The position numbers were made by a program, and so were the translations under genes. Positions 1 through 7,873 of a stretch of DNA of 11,150 bases are shown one piece after another. Positions within the stretch are counted from its first letter, which is position 1; the number at the start of each line of letters is the position of its first letter. The DNA is from Chitinophagaceae bacterium (GTDB lineage Bacteria > Bacteroidota > Bacteroidia > Chitinophagales > Chitinophagaceae), in the NCBI GenBank assembly GCA_025455665.1, contig JALOMC010000048.1, positions 1 to 11,150 on the forward strand, in the 5' to 3' direction. A model generated the notes under the pieces. The model was not told where the DNA came from, did no database searches, and was given only the letters and a program-made list of their open reading frames with translations.

Positions 1-108
1 ATGATGAGACGCCCTACTATGAGAAGGGGCATCTTTTTATACACCCTAGTAACGATAAACCCTAACGCTTAAAAAGATGCCCCTTCTCATAGTAGGGCGT
101 CTCATCAT
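1..108. repeat. Perfect 39-bp inverted repeat with 30-base loop at the window edge
   Basis: Bases 1-39 are the exact reverse complement of bases 70-108, and 40-69 form the loop. I checked pairing base by base: position n pairs with 109-n, and pairing stops at 40/69 (T opposite T). The inner arm covers the last 13 codons of the hypothetical gene at 62-451 plus the first base of its Arg codon. The loop holds that gene's stop codon and two imperfect ACCCTA-containing segments. If real, the transcript would form a very long hairpin straddling the stop codon and could end the nuo operon. Because the outer arm starts exactly at base 1 and copies coding sequence without a mismatch, a fold-back assembly artefact at a contig end is at least as likely. 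A typical intrinsic terminator has a much shorter stem. Confidence 0.95.
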
Positions 109-451
109 CGCTTACAGCTTCCTTTTGCAGCCAGTAGGCCTGAGTAACCACCTTTCCTTCTTTTGTTTTCAGCAGGCGGCCAAACACAGCGTTGGTAGCG
201 TTGAAAGTAACATCGGTAACACCAATGGTGAACAGCACCGGCGCAATGGCAGCCGGCGCCTCTGCGGCTTCCTCTGCAGCTGGCTTGGCGGCTGCCTTGG
301 GTGGTGGGGTAGCTGCCACTATCACTTCGTAGCCATTCAGCTCCAACAAGGGGCGCAAAAAATCAACCCGCTCTTGTGATACCGATGCTTCTACTACTGC
401 ACATTTCACGCCGCTTAATTCTTCAAAAGGATGATTTTTATTGATAGCCAT
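62..451 (-). CDS. Hypothetical 129-residue protein with Ala/Pro-rich linker, downstream of nuoN
   Basis: I do not recognise a characterised family. The ATG at 451 is chosen because the open frame upstream of it only overlaps nuoN out of frame. It lies 34 bases after the restored nuoN stop, so it is probably the last gene of the operon. Residues 1-46 look like a small alpha/beta unit (KCAVVEASVSQERVDFLRPL, then NGYEVIVA). Residues 47-71 form a low-complexity Pro/Ala/Glu linker, and residues 72-129 resume ordered sequence (FTIGVTDVTFNATNAVFGRL, then a charged tail). There is no signal peptide, membrane helix or cysteine motif, so it is probably cytoplasmic. Its position suggests an accessory or assembly role for complex I, but nothing in the sequence proves that. 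The last 13 codons lie in a perfect inverted repeat, so the true C-terminus could differ if the end is misassembled. Confidence 0.7.
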   Translation of the reverse strand: MAINKNHPFEELSGVKCAVVEASVSQERVDFLRPLLELNGYEVIVAATPPPKAAAKPAAEEAAEAPAAIAPVLFTIGVTDVTFNATNAVFGRLLKTKEGKVVTQAYWLQKEAVSDDETPYYEKGHLFKR

Positions 452-485
452 ACTGCATGAAATAAAAGAATCAACAATAGTGCCT

Positions 486-1854
486 CTACTGACGCATGAG
501 GCTGAAAATATACTCGTAAGCACCGCCAAACAAACCCGTGATGAAAATACCGGCCACACAAACCGCCAGTGCGCGATGCTTGTGTTTCCATAAACATGGC
601 CTTTACTACCCTTAGGTAGTAGTAGAGCGATACGATCATATTGAGCGCCGCCACTATGATAAGGAACCATGTGCCCTTACCAGCACCGGCCAGCAGTAAA
701 AAGAACTTGCCGAAAAAGCCAGCCGTAGGTGGAATGCCAGCCAATGAAAACAACGCAATGGCCAATAGCCAGGCCAGGGCAGGATTGGCCCTGGCCAACC
801 CGCGGTAGTCGTCAATTGTTTCTTTACCCGTAGACTGACTAATATGTTGCACAATGGCAAATGCTCCCAAATTGCTAAACAAGTAGACTAGCAGAAAAAA
901 CACAACCGCCGCACTACTGGTAGCATTGACGCCACACACACCTACCAGAATAAACCCCACCTGTGCAATAGAAGAAAACGCAAGGAAGCGCTTCATGTTT
1001 TGCTGCCGCATGGCAAACAAGTTGCCCACCAGCATGCTGCCAATAGCCAGTACACAAATGACTATGTACCATACCTGCTGCATGCTACCGAATACCGTAT
1101 ATAGTACCGATACAAACACAAACAGAATGGCCGACTTGCTCAGCACACTCAGGTAGGCCGTCACCGGCACTGGCGCCCCTTCGTACACATCGGCCGTCCA
1201 CAAATGAAAAGGTACCGCCGACATTTTAAACCCAAAACCTGCCAGCACTGCTACCACGCCCAATACTTGCAGCGGGCTGCCGGTCAGTGCTGTGGCCAGG
1301 CTATCAAAATCGACCGTGCCGGTAGTGCCGTACAGCCAGCTGATGCCAAACAATAAGATACCGGATGCGAATGCGGATGATACAATCATTTTAAACGCCG
1401 CCTCTGCACTCTGCTTGCGTTGCAAATCAAAATTGACCATGGCAGCCAGCGGAATACTCGCCAATTCAAGCCCAAGGTAAAACATGAGTAAATTGGCCGA
1501 CGACAGCATAAAGCACATGCCCAGCAGCGTGCTGATCATGAGCAGGTAAAACTCCATAGCATGGCGATGCGCTGCTACCCACTGGCTGGCCAATAGCGAA
1601 ACAAGCAACGCAGCCAGTACCAGCATATTCTTCTCCAGTCGCAGCAAATCGTTGGTCCGGAACATGTGGCCGAACAGCTCGCCACTATCGCTGAGTACAA
1701 AGCCCAGCAAAAGCGCCAGCACCAGGCCGCCATTTACCACGGCTTGCACTATTTGCACACGGCCACCGCCGCCCAGTTTCCAAAACAGCAATAAAAAGAT
1801 GATGAGGATGAGCATCATCTCAGTTCGCATGAGTAGCAATATATCTGTCCACAT
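486..1854 (-). CDS. nuoN: NADH-quinone oxidoreductase subunit N (frame disrupted near the 3' end)
   Basis: Antiporter-like membrane subunit of complex I, next to NuoK and NuoM, carrying one proton channel in the membrane arm. It is hydrophobic throughout. Glu130 (YLGLELASIP), Lys210 (GFGFKMSAVPFHLW) and Lys240 (LSVLSKSA) match the conserved TM5 Glu, TM7 Lys and TM8 Lys. The start ATG at 1854 lies 21 bases after the nuoM stop. Read straight through, the frame runs to 415 and gives 479 residues with an un-NuoN-like hydrophilic tail after Glu423. Skipping one base in the A-run at 585-587 restores a typical NuoN ending (RALAVCVAGIFITGLFGGAY, then a short end) with a stop at 486-488. The restored length is about 455 residues, normal for Bacteroidota. 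As given, the protein would lack its last helix and would overlap the next gene. Sequencing error is the likeliest cause. Confidence 0.93.
585..587 (-). other. nuoN: Frameshift site in nuoN (A-run)
   Basis: On the coding strand, Met422 and Glu423 are followed by a run of three A (586-587 belong to the Glu codon). Removing one A, or adding two, joins the upstream frame to a downstream frame reading HKHRALAVCVAGIFITG and on to a stop at 486. The direct frame instead gives a Trp/Arg/Cys-rich tail unlike any complex I subunit. Homopolymer miscounting fits best. I see no slippery heptamer or downstream structure that would suggest programmed shifting. Confidence 0.85.
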
Positions 1855-1875
1855 GAGCTACAATATCTTTTTGGT

Positions 1876-3372
1876 TTATCGGCCGCCGGCCGCACTTACT
1901 TGCTGAAAAACAGATTGTACACCCGGCTCTATCCATCCATTCATAACAAATGGAGCCAGGCCAATAAACAGAATAGCAGCAATCAGCACCACCGCCGCCA
2001 ATTTTTCGGTCCAGGTAGCATCTTCAAACTGCAAATACGCCTCATGCTGTACCGGCCCCATGATGACGCTGCCCACAGCTCGCAGAATGTATACGGCAGT
2101 CACGACTATGGAGGCGGCAGCCGCCACTGTTGCTACTCTGTAAAAAATGCCGCTTCGCTCCCATGAACCTACAAACACCATCATTTCAGACACAAAGCCG
2201 CTAAAGCCCGGCAAGCCCAGTGAAGTAAGACCAGCTATCACAAACACCGTGGAGATAAATGGCACTGCCTTCAGTAATCCTCCCATTTTTTCAACCTGCC
2301 GCGTATGGGTACGCTCATACAGCATGCCGATCACGGCAAAGAACAAGGCAGTCATAAGACCGTGCGACACCATCTGCAGCACCGCCCCCTGCAGGCTTGT
2401 TTTCGTAAGCATGCCAATGCCGAACAATACGAAGCCCGTATGGCTCACCGACGAATAGGCATTGATATACTTCAGATCGGTTTGCATCATGGTGGCAAAC
2501 GAACCGTACAAGATGGCAATAGCCGCCAGCAATACAATCCATGGCGAATAATACGCGGCAGCCTCGGGCATCAGAAATGTAGCCACCCGCAGGGCACCAT
2601 AGCCACCCAACTTCATGCTGATGCCTGCCAAAAACATACTGGCCGCGGTGGGCGCACTGCTATGGCCATCGGGCACCCAGGTATGAAACGGAAACAGAGC
2701 AGTGAATACTCCAAAGCCAATGAAGGCAAACGGGAAGAAGAATAGTTGGCTTGCCAACGGCAACGGCGAGGCGGCCAGGGCCTGCATATTAAAACCTGCG
2801 CTGGCATCGCTTTGGCCATAGTACAAACCAGCCAGCCCTACAAACACCAGCGCACTGGCGCCCATCAGCATCAGCACCAGTTTGGTAGCGCTGTATTCCC
2901 GCTTTCCACTGCCCCACAGGCCTATCAGCAAAAATTTAGGTATGACTGCCAGCTCCAGAAAGAAGAACATGACAAACAAATTTTGCGCAATGAAGAAGCC
3001 ATAGGCGCCCATGCTCAGCAGCATCAGCAAAAAGAAGAACGACTGAAAACGATCTGTCACTTTCCACGACACCAATACGCCTGCCAGCACCACCACTGCT
3101 GTCAGCAAGATCATCGATAGCGAAACGCCATCTACCCCCGTAGTATGCACAATACCCAGCGACGGATACCAGCTGTATTCACTCACAAATGCCATGGCGC
3201 CGGGCGTAGTAGCCTGCGGCAACGCTAAAAACTGAGCCGTTACCCAAATAGCCAATACCAACTGCACCACCGACCCTGCCAGTGCCAGCATCCGCACCTG
3301 ACTTTGCTGCCTGAGCAACAGCACAGCTACAGCCGTGAGGCCCGGTATCAATAGAAATAAATTCAGGTTCAT
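1876..3372 (-). CDS. nuoM: NADH-quinone oxidoreductase subunit M
   Basis: Antiporter-like subunit of 498 residues, a usual NuoM length, predicted to span the membrane about 14 times and carry the middle proton channel of the membrane arm. Glu140 (FFFLELAVIPKF) matches the conserved TM5 Glu. The block from 227 (FPFHTWVPDGHSSAPTA) is the TM7/TM8 signature. Lys254 (ISMKLGGYG) and Glu398 (GFVSEMM) match the mid-channel and exit residues. The TM7 lysine (E. coli Lys234, in the AVKMPMFPFH context) is absent: by eye, Phe223 (GVFTALFPFH) occupies that place. The ATG at 3372 lies 12 bases after the nuoL stop. Assignment is firm. Whether the Phe substitution is normal for Bacteroidota NuoM I can only guess, and I suspect it is. 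Confidence 0.97.
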   Translation of the reverse strand: MNLNLFLLIPGLTAVAVLLLRQQSQVRMLALAGSVVQLVLAIWVTAQFLALPQATTPGAMAFVSEYSWYPSLGIVHTTGVDGVSLSMILLTAVVVLAGVLVSWKVTDRFQSFFFLLMLLSMGAYGFFIAQNLFVMFFFLELAVIPKFLLIGLWGSGKREYSATKLVLMLMGASALVFVGLAGLYYGQSDASAGFNMQALAASPLPLASQLFFFPFAFIGFGVFTALFPFHTWVPDGHSSAPTAASMFLAGISMKLGGYGALRVATFLMPEAAAYYSPWIVLLAAIAILYGSFATMMQTDLKYINAYSSVSHTGFVLFGIGMLTKTSLQGAVLQMVSHGLMTALFFAVIGMLYERTHTRQVEKMGGLLKAVPFISTVFVIAGLTSLGLPGFSGFVSEMMVFVGSWERSGIFYRVATVAAAASIVVTAVYILRAVGSVIMGPVQHEAYLQFEDATWTEKLAAVVLIAAILFIGLAPFVMNGWIEPGVQSVFQQVSAAGGR

Positions 3373-3384
3373 GATGTAGCTTTT

Positions 3385-5316
3385 TTATACCAACCAAAAA
3401 AACAGCAGCACAGCTGCCAGCAACAGCACCGCTAGCAAAAACACCAGCAGATACTGCTGCACCTTGCCACTTTGCCACCCCTTGATAGCCTGCGCCGCCG
3501 CCAAAGTAGCGTCACCACTGGCATTCACCGCGCCATCTACCAGTTGCTTATCGGCCCATGCTGCAGGTTTCCCAATCATTTTGAAAAGAATGCGGTGGGT
3601 AACGAACAGGTACAATTCATCGAAGTAAAACTTGCGATAAGCGCCTTTGTAAAAACTACCCAACGATGCAGCCAGCTTTGCCGGCTTGTCATTTTGCTGC
3701 CGATACAACCATGCCGCCAGTCCTATGCCCAATATCACCAACACTACCGGTGCTATGGAGAATTGCCAATGCATATGCGTGGCAGTAGCACGTCCATCGG
3801 CCGATACAAACTGAGAGAAAGGCACAAAGCCTGCACTAATGCTTAGCAAAGCCAGCAACAGCAGTGGCAGCTTCATGCTTAGTGTCCCTTCGCTGTGGTG
3901 GTGATATTGTTTATCGGCTTGCCAAAAAATCATGAAGTATAGCCTGAACATGTAGAATGCTGTGAGTGCCGCCGTAAACAAAGCGAGGTAGTACACCAAC
4001 TTGTTTGACTGCCACGCCGCCAACAGGATCTCCTCTTTGCTAAAGAAGCCCGCAAACGGTGGCACGCCGGCAATAGCCAGGCAGCCAATCAAAAAACTAA
4101 TATGTGTCAGCGGCATCAGGCGACGCAAGCCGCCCATATCCCGCATATCGTTGCTATGTACAAAATGAATAACTGCACCGGCGCCCAAAAACAGCAGCGA
4201 CTTGAAGAATGCATGCGTGAAGAGGTGAAACATAGAAGCCGTGTATCCCAACGCTGCCGTCTCACCCTGGCCACCCACACCCAGCGAAAACATCATGTAT
4301 CCGATTTGCGACATGGTGCTGTAAGCCAGCACCCGTTTGATATCGGTTTGGGTACAAGCAATTACCGCTGCAAACAGCGCCGAACTGGCTCCTACCCAGG
4401 TCACCACCTGCATGGCTAAGGCATCCAGCTGAAACACCGGAAATAACCGAGCCACGAGGTATACACCAGCCACCACCATAGTAGCCGCATGTATCAGCGC
4501 CGATACAGGCGTGGGGCCTTCCATGGCATCGGGCAGCCATATGTGCAGGGGCAGCATGGCCGACTTGCCAGCCCCCCCGATGAAGATGAGCACCAATGCC
4601 CACGTAAGTGCGCTGAGCCCCAGGAAACCGGCCGAGGCCATGGCCACCGACGCTTCGCTGGCGGGATTGGTCAATTGTTGCAAAAGCACACCAAAATCGA
4701 ACGACCCTGCCTGAATACCCATGATGAGGATGCCGATCAGAAAAAACAAATCAGCAAAGCGGGTAACAATAAAAGCCTTTTTGCTGGCCGCCACTGCGCT
4801 GGGCTTTGTAAAAAAGAACCCAATGAGCAGGAAAGAAGAAGCGCCCACCAACTCCCAAAAGATATAGATCTGAAAAAGATTGACCGATAGCACCAAGCCG
4901 AGCATGCTGAAGCTGAACAGCGACAGGAACGCATAGTAAGTGGGCACCCGATCTTCTCCCTTCATATAGCCCATGCTGAACAAATGCACCATCAACGAAA
5001 CCACACTGATGACCACCAGCATCATCACCGAAATAGGATCGAGCAATAGCCCAAGATCAATACTCAGGTTTTTGTAGCCAAACTCCAGCCAGGGCACTTG
5101 CATGGCAATGATGGGCTGAAAGACTCCCCCCACGCTACCATCCACAAAAAAGTAACGGAAGGCGGCATACAGCGAAAGTGCACATACGGCAGCCATGGAG
5201 GCCGTACCAAACCATGGAGCCAGTTTCGATAAATAACGACGCCCCCAAATGCCCAATACCACAAAACTGAGCAAAGGCAGTAGCAAGATGAAAGCAGCAA
5301 ACTGTGCGTAGTTCAT
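3385..5316 (-). CDS. nuoL: NADH-quinone oxidoreductase subunit L
   Basis: The distal antiporter-like subunit of complex I, 643 residues, slightly longer than the E. coli protein. It carries a proton channel and, by family knowledge, a long lateral helix near the C-terminus that braces the membrane arm. Visible landmarks are Glu155 (IFWELVGASS), Lys251 (GGAGKSAMLPLHIWLPDAM), His276 (LIHAATMVVAGVY), Lys372 (HAFFKSLLFLGAG) and the Lys427-Glu428 pair (GFFSKEEIL). All key channel positions appear intact, unlike NuoM. The tail from about residue 545 has a basic stretch and an amphipathic segment, then a final hydrophobic helix (about 623-643), consistent with the lateral helix and its anchor. The ATG at 5316 lies 12 bases after the nuoK stop, with no recognisable Shine-Dalgarno. 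Confidence 0.98.
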   Translation of the reverse strand: MNYAQFAAFILLLPLLSFVVLGIWGRRYLSKLAPWFGTASMAAVCALSLYAAFRYFFVDGSVGGVFQPIIAMQVPWLEFGYKNLSIDLGLLLDPISVMMLVVISVVSLMVHLFSMGYMKGEDRVPTYYAFLSLFSFSMLGLVLSVNLFQIYIFWELVGASSFLLIGFFFTKPSAVAASKKAFIVTRFADLFFLIGILIMGIQAGSFDFGVLLQQLTNPASEASVAMASAGFLGLSALTWALVLIFIGGAGKSAMLPLHIWLPDAMEGPTPVSALIHAATMVVAGVYLVARLFPVFQLDALAMQVVTWVGASSALFAAVIACTQTDIKRVLAYSTMSQIGYMMFSLGVGGQGETAALGYTASMFHLFTHAFFKSLLFLGAGAVIHFVHSNDMRDMGGLRRLMPLTHISFLIGCLAIAGVPPFAGFFSKEEILLAAWQSNKLVYYLALFTAALTAFYMFRLYFMIFWQADKQYHHHSEGTLSMKLPLLLLALLSISAGFVPFSQFVSADGRATATHMHWQFSIAPVVLVILGIGLAAWLYRQQNDKPAKLAASLGSFYKGAYRKFYFDELYLFVTHRILFKMIGKPAAWADKQLVDGAVNASGDATLAAAQAIKGWQSGKVQQYLLVFLLAVLLLAAVLLFFWLV

Positions 5317-5328
5317 AGCCGGGCAGTT

Positions 5329-5637
5329 TTAATATTTCAGTTCGGCAGCATCGTCTACATCTACACTCAGATGGCTGCGATACAAATTGATAACGATGGC
5401 AATGGCCACGGCTGCCTCTGCCGCTGCAATGGCAATAATGAAAATGCTGAAAAAAACACCATCGAGCTGGCCGGGCCACAGGTACTTGTTGAATACCACA
5501 AAATTGATGTTGACACTATTCAGCATCAGCTCAATGCTCATCAGCAGCGCAATCATGTTTCGGCGGGTTAATAAGCCATACACTCCTATAAAAAACAAGG
5601 CCGTACTGAAAAAAAGCATGTGTGAAACAGGTACCAT
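5329..5637 (-). CDS. nuoK: NADH-quinone oxidoreductase subunit K
   Basis: Small three-helix membrane subunit (102 residues; family about 100) that forms part of the fourth proton path with NuoJ and NuoA. Glu36 (LLMSIELMLNSVNINFV) and Glu74 (IIAIAAAEAAVAIAIVI) are the two conserved buried glutamates, corresponding to E. coli Glu36 and Glu72. The loop FNKYLWPGQLDGVFF between helices 2 and 3 and the charged C-terminal tail (SVDVDDAAELKY) are normal for Bacteroidota. The ATG at 5637 lies 20 bases after the nuoJ stop, preceded by an A-rich stretch containing GAAAG rather than a strong Shine-Dalgarno. It sits in canonical order between nuoJ and nuoL. Confidence 0.98.
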   Translation of the reverse strand: MVPVSHMLFFSTALFFIGVYGLLTRRNMIALLMSIELMLNSVNINFVVFNKYLWPGQLDGVFFSIFIIAIAAAEAAVAIAIVINLYRSHLSVDVDDAAELKY

Positions 5638-5657
5638 TGTGACTTTCTTTTGCTGTT

Positions 5658-6206
5658 TTACTTTTCGGGTGTAGCACTCGTTTCCTTATTCGCCTTTCCC
5701 CTTCCATCATCTTTTATAGCAATGACTATACACCCTACCATAGCAGCCAGCAGCAACAAACTAACGGCCTCAAATGGCAGGGCATAGCCACCCACGCCGG
5801 TATCCAACATGGCATAGCCAATCCGGCTAACCTCGTTGTCAAATTTTTCGGGGCTGGCTGTAAATGAATGACCTGCTACCAGCAATGCCGTGAAGCCAAT
5901 GCCGAACAGCACTGCCAACGCTGCGGCTATGCGGCGCCGCATGCCAGCCAGTGGCATGTCATCGCCCGACTGATTGGTAAGAAAGATGGAAAATATAATC
6001 AGCACGACCACGCCACCCACATACACTACAATTTGTACGGCGGCTATAAACTCCATTTCCATCCAGAAATAAATACCAGCCACCCCTACCAGGGCAAACA
6101 AGAGCCAAATAGCCGAGCGAAACAGTTGGCGAGCACTAACGCTGAGCCATGCCATCACTAAAGTGAAGGTGGCCAGCAGGTAAAAAACTATTTGAGCAAG
6201 TGTCAT
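5658..6206 (-). CDS. nuoJ: NADH-quinone oxidoreductase subunit J
   Basis: Membrane subunit of 182 residues with five hydrophobic segments, at about 5-22, 30-48, 53-77, 92-112 and 145-164. The third contains VQIVVYVGGVVVLIIFSIFL with Tyr62, the conserved helix whose pi-bulge couples quinone reduction to proton movement (E. coli Tyr59). The stretch 113-144 is a periplasmic loop and 165-182 a charged cytoplasmic tail. This is the most divergent complex I membrane subunit in general, but the third helix makes the call secure. The ATG at 6206 is 31 bases after the nuoI stop. Confidence 0.97.
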   Translation of the reverse strand: MTLAQIVFYLLATFTLVMAWLSVSARQLFRSAIWLLFALVGVAGIYFWMEMEFIAAVQIVVYVGGVVVLIIFSIFLTNQSGDDMPLAGMRRRIAAALAVLFGIGFTALLVAGHSFTASPEKFDNEVSRIGYAMLDTGVGGYALPFEAVSLLLLAAMVGCIVIAIKDDGRGKANKETSATPEK

Positions 6207-6237
6207 GTTGGTTGTTTCTTCTGTTTTCCTGATACGC

Positions 6238-6717
6238 CTACTCCACCCCTTCTCTGATCTTACTACCTGGCTTGTTCAGCTTCTTAATCAGCTGACTCCT
6301 GTCGAACACACTGTGCTCAAACGTGGGCGCCATGGTAATGGCACTGGTAGGACAAGCTTCGACACACAGGTTGCACATGGTGCACAGCTCCAGGTGATAA
6401 ATAAACGTATCGAGTGCCTTCTTCTTTTTACCCTCCGGTGTCAGGTCGAACTTGGTGATGATTTTGATAGTGCCATTAGGGCAAGCCAGCTCGCATGCCG
6501 TGCAGCCGGTGCAGGCATGCTCATTGTTGTCATCGTGGGTCATTATCACTTCGCCCCTGAAGCGTTCTGCCAGCACCAGGGTATCGCGGTTGTCGGGATA
6601 TTGCTCGGTAATCTTTTCTTTGTGATGGCGCAAAAAATAGCCACCGGTCACCTTCATGCCTGTAGCCAGGCTTTTCACGCCGGTAAAAATGTTTGAAAAG
6701 TATTGCTTCAGTGTCAT
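6238..6717 (-). CDS. nuoI: NADH-quinone oxidoreductase subunit I (2x[4Fe-4S])
   Basis: Ferredoxin-like subunit of the Q module that carries clusters N6a and N6b and passes electrons to cluster N2 in NuoB. It has two complete CxxCxxCxxxCP motifs: Cys69, 72, 75, 79 (CTGCTACELACP) and Cys112, 115, 118, 122 (CTMCNLCVEACP). Length 159 is close to the family's 160-180. Residues 1-30 form the N-terminal amphipathic region that contacts NuoH, ending in GGYFLRHHKEKITEQYPDNR. The ATG at 6717 lies 58 bases after the nuoH stop, the longest gap inside the operon. I see no internal promoter that I would defend in that gap. Confidence 0.98.
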   Translation of the reverse strand: MTLKQYFSNIFTGVKSLATGMKVTGGYFLRHHKEKITEQYPDNRDTLVLAERFRGEVIMTHDDNNEHACTGCTACELACPNGTIKIITKFDLTPEGKKKKALDTFIYHLELCTMCNLCVEACPTSAITMAPTFEHSVFDRSQLIKKLNKPGSKIREGVE

Positions 6718-6775
6718 GATTTGTGTTCGGTTTTTCAGATCAGTTCCATCTCATTCGCCGGAGGACTTTGCTTTT

Positions 6776-7849
6776 TTAAAAATGCCAACCCGCCAGCGCA
6801 ATAATGGTGACCAGCAGAATATTGAACATACTGATAGGCAGCAGGTATTTCCACTCCAGACTCAGTAGCTGATCGATACGCAACCGCGGAAAGGTCCAAC
6901 GGAACCACATGATGACGAAAATGAGCAGGAAGGTTTTGCCAAAGAACCATACCGATGAAGGGATGTAGTCCATCACGTGATTAAATCCTTCCCAGTTGCC
7001 AATATGAAACGGCATCCAACCGCCCAGAAAAAGAGTGGCCCCGATGGCGCACACTACAAAAATGTTCACGTATTCTGCCAAAAAGAAAAGGGCAAACTTC
7101 ATTCCCGAATACTCGGTGTGAAAGCCGGCGGTCAGTTCACTCTCTGCTTCTGCCAAATCAAATGGAGCCCGGTTGGTTTCGGCAGTAGCGGCTATGATGA
7201 AAATAACGAATGCAATAATTGCCGGCACGTGACCTTTGAACAACCACCATCCATCAGCCTGCGCCATTACAATGTCACTCATCTTCAGGCTGCCGGTCAG
7301 CACTACTATCACCAGTATCGACAATCCTGCCGACAATTCGTAGCTCACAATTTGAGCACCGCTGCGCATAGCACCCAGCAGCGAGTACTTATTGTTGCTG
7401 GCCCAACCAGCCATCAGCACACCAATGATAGACAGCGAGCTGACCGCCGCCACAAACAGCACCCCGATATTGATGTCCCAAATCTGTATGCCTTTGGCAA
7501 ACATGATGGGCGCCATGATCACCATGGATACCACAATCACCAACATGGGTGCCATATTGAAAAGCAACTTGTCTACATTATTGGGTGTCATACCCTCCTT
7601 TACAATCAGCTTCAATGTATCGGCTACGGTTTGAAACCAACCCCATGGGCCTATCCGATTCGGTCCCAATCGAAGCTGCATCCAGCTACTCACTTTTCGC
7701 TCCATCATTACCAATACCAGACCCAGCACCGCAAACAATCCAATGATGAGCACCCCCACAATGGCAAATTCTACCAGCAACGCCACCGTGGGATGTAGTG
7801 TTTCGTACAGCCAGTTGTGTACCCAGTTTGCCAATGTTTCAAAACTCAT
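6776..7849 (-). CDS. nuoH: NADH-quinone oxidoreductase subunit H
   Basis: Membrane subunit (357 residues, expected eight helices) that forms the entrance of the quinone chamber and joins the Q module to the pumping arm. Signatures in order are MERKVSSWMQLRLGPNRIGP from residue 49, with Glu50-Arg51-Lys52; AGWASNNKYSLLGAMRSGAQ from 147; and AETNRAPFDLAEAESELTAG from 223, followed by FHTEYSGM. These acidic loops line the quinone site and the E-channel. The ATG at 7849 lies only 24 bases after the nuoD stop, so there is no room for nuoE, nuoF and nuoG, which stand here in complete 14-gene operons. The sequence itself shows nothing odd. Confidence 0.98.
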   Translation of the reverse strand: MSFETLANWVHNWLYETLHPTVALLVEFAIVGVLIIGLFAVLGLVLVMMERKVSSWMQLRLGPNRIGPWGWFQTVADTLKLIVKEGMTPNNVDKLLFNMAPMLVIVVSMVIMAPIMFAKGIQIWDINIGVLFVAAVSSLSIIGVLMAGWASNNKYSLLGAMRSGAQIVSYELSAGLSILVIVVLTGSLKMSDIVMAQADGWWLFKGHVPAIIAFVIFIIAATAETNRAPFDLAEAESELTAGFHTEYSGMKFALFFLAEYVNIFVVCAIGATLFLGGWMPFHIGNWEGFNHVMDYIPSSVWFFGKTFLLIFVIMWFRWTFPRLRIDQLLSLEWKYLLPISMFNILLVTIIALAGWHF

Positions 7850-7873
7850 GTTACTCGTTTGTATCGGTTGCTG

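Noticed and set aside
1..108. Terminal inverted repeats of a transposon or a short MITE
   Set aside because: The arms are only 30 bases apart, no target duplication can be seen, and one arm is ordinary coding sequence.
415..485. Extended NuoN C-terminus read directly from the given frame
   Set aside because: The residues after Glu423 do not resemble NuoN, and the expected ending is present in another frame with a stop at 486. It also overlaps the following gene.
575..600. Programmed ribosomal frameshift in nuoN
   Set aside because: There is no slippery heptamer, no nearby stop to stimulate shifting and no obvious downstream structure. Homopolymer error or mutation is simpler.
6205..6696. 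Plus-strand open frame (163 codons) opposite nuoI
   Set aside because: It is antisense to the two iron-sulfur motifs of nuoI, and its length follows from the codon use of the real gene.
6718..6775. Internal promoter or missing small gene in the nuoH-nuoI gap
   Set aside because: The 58 bases contain no convincing -33/-7 pair, and a gene-sized open frame does not fit.
6977..7798. Long plus-strand open frame (273 codons) opposite nuoH
   Set aside because: It is rich in His, Gln and Tyr with no domain logic, and it is the exact antisense of a highly conserved nuoH. It is a coding shadow.
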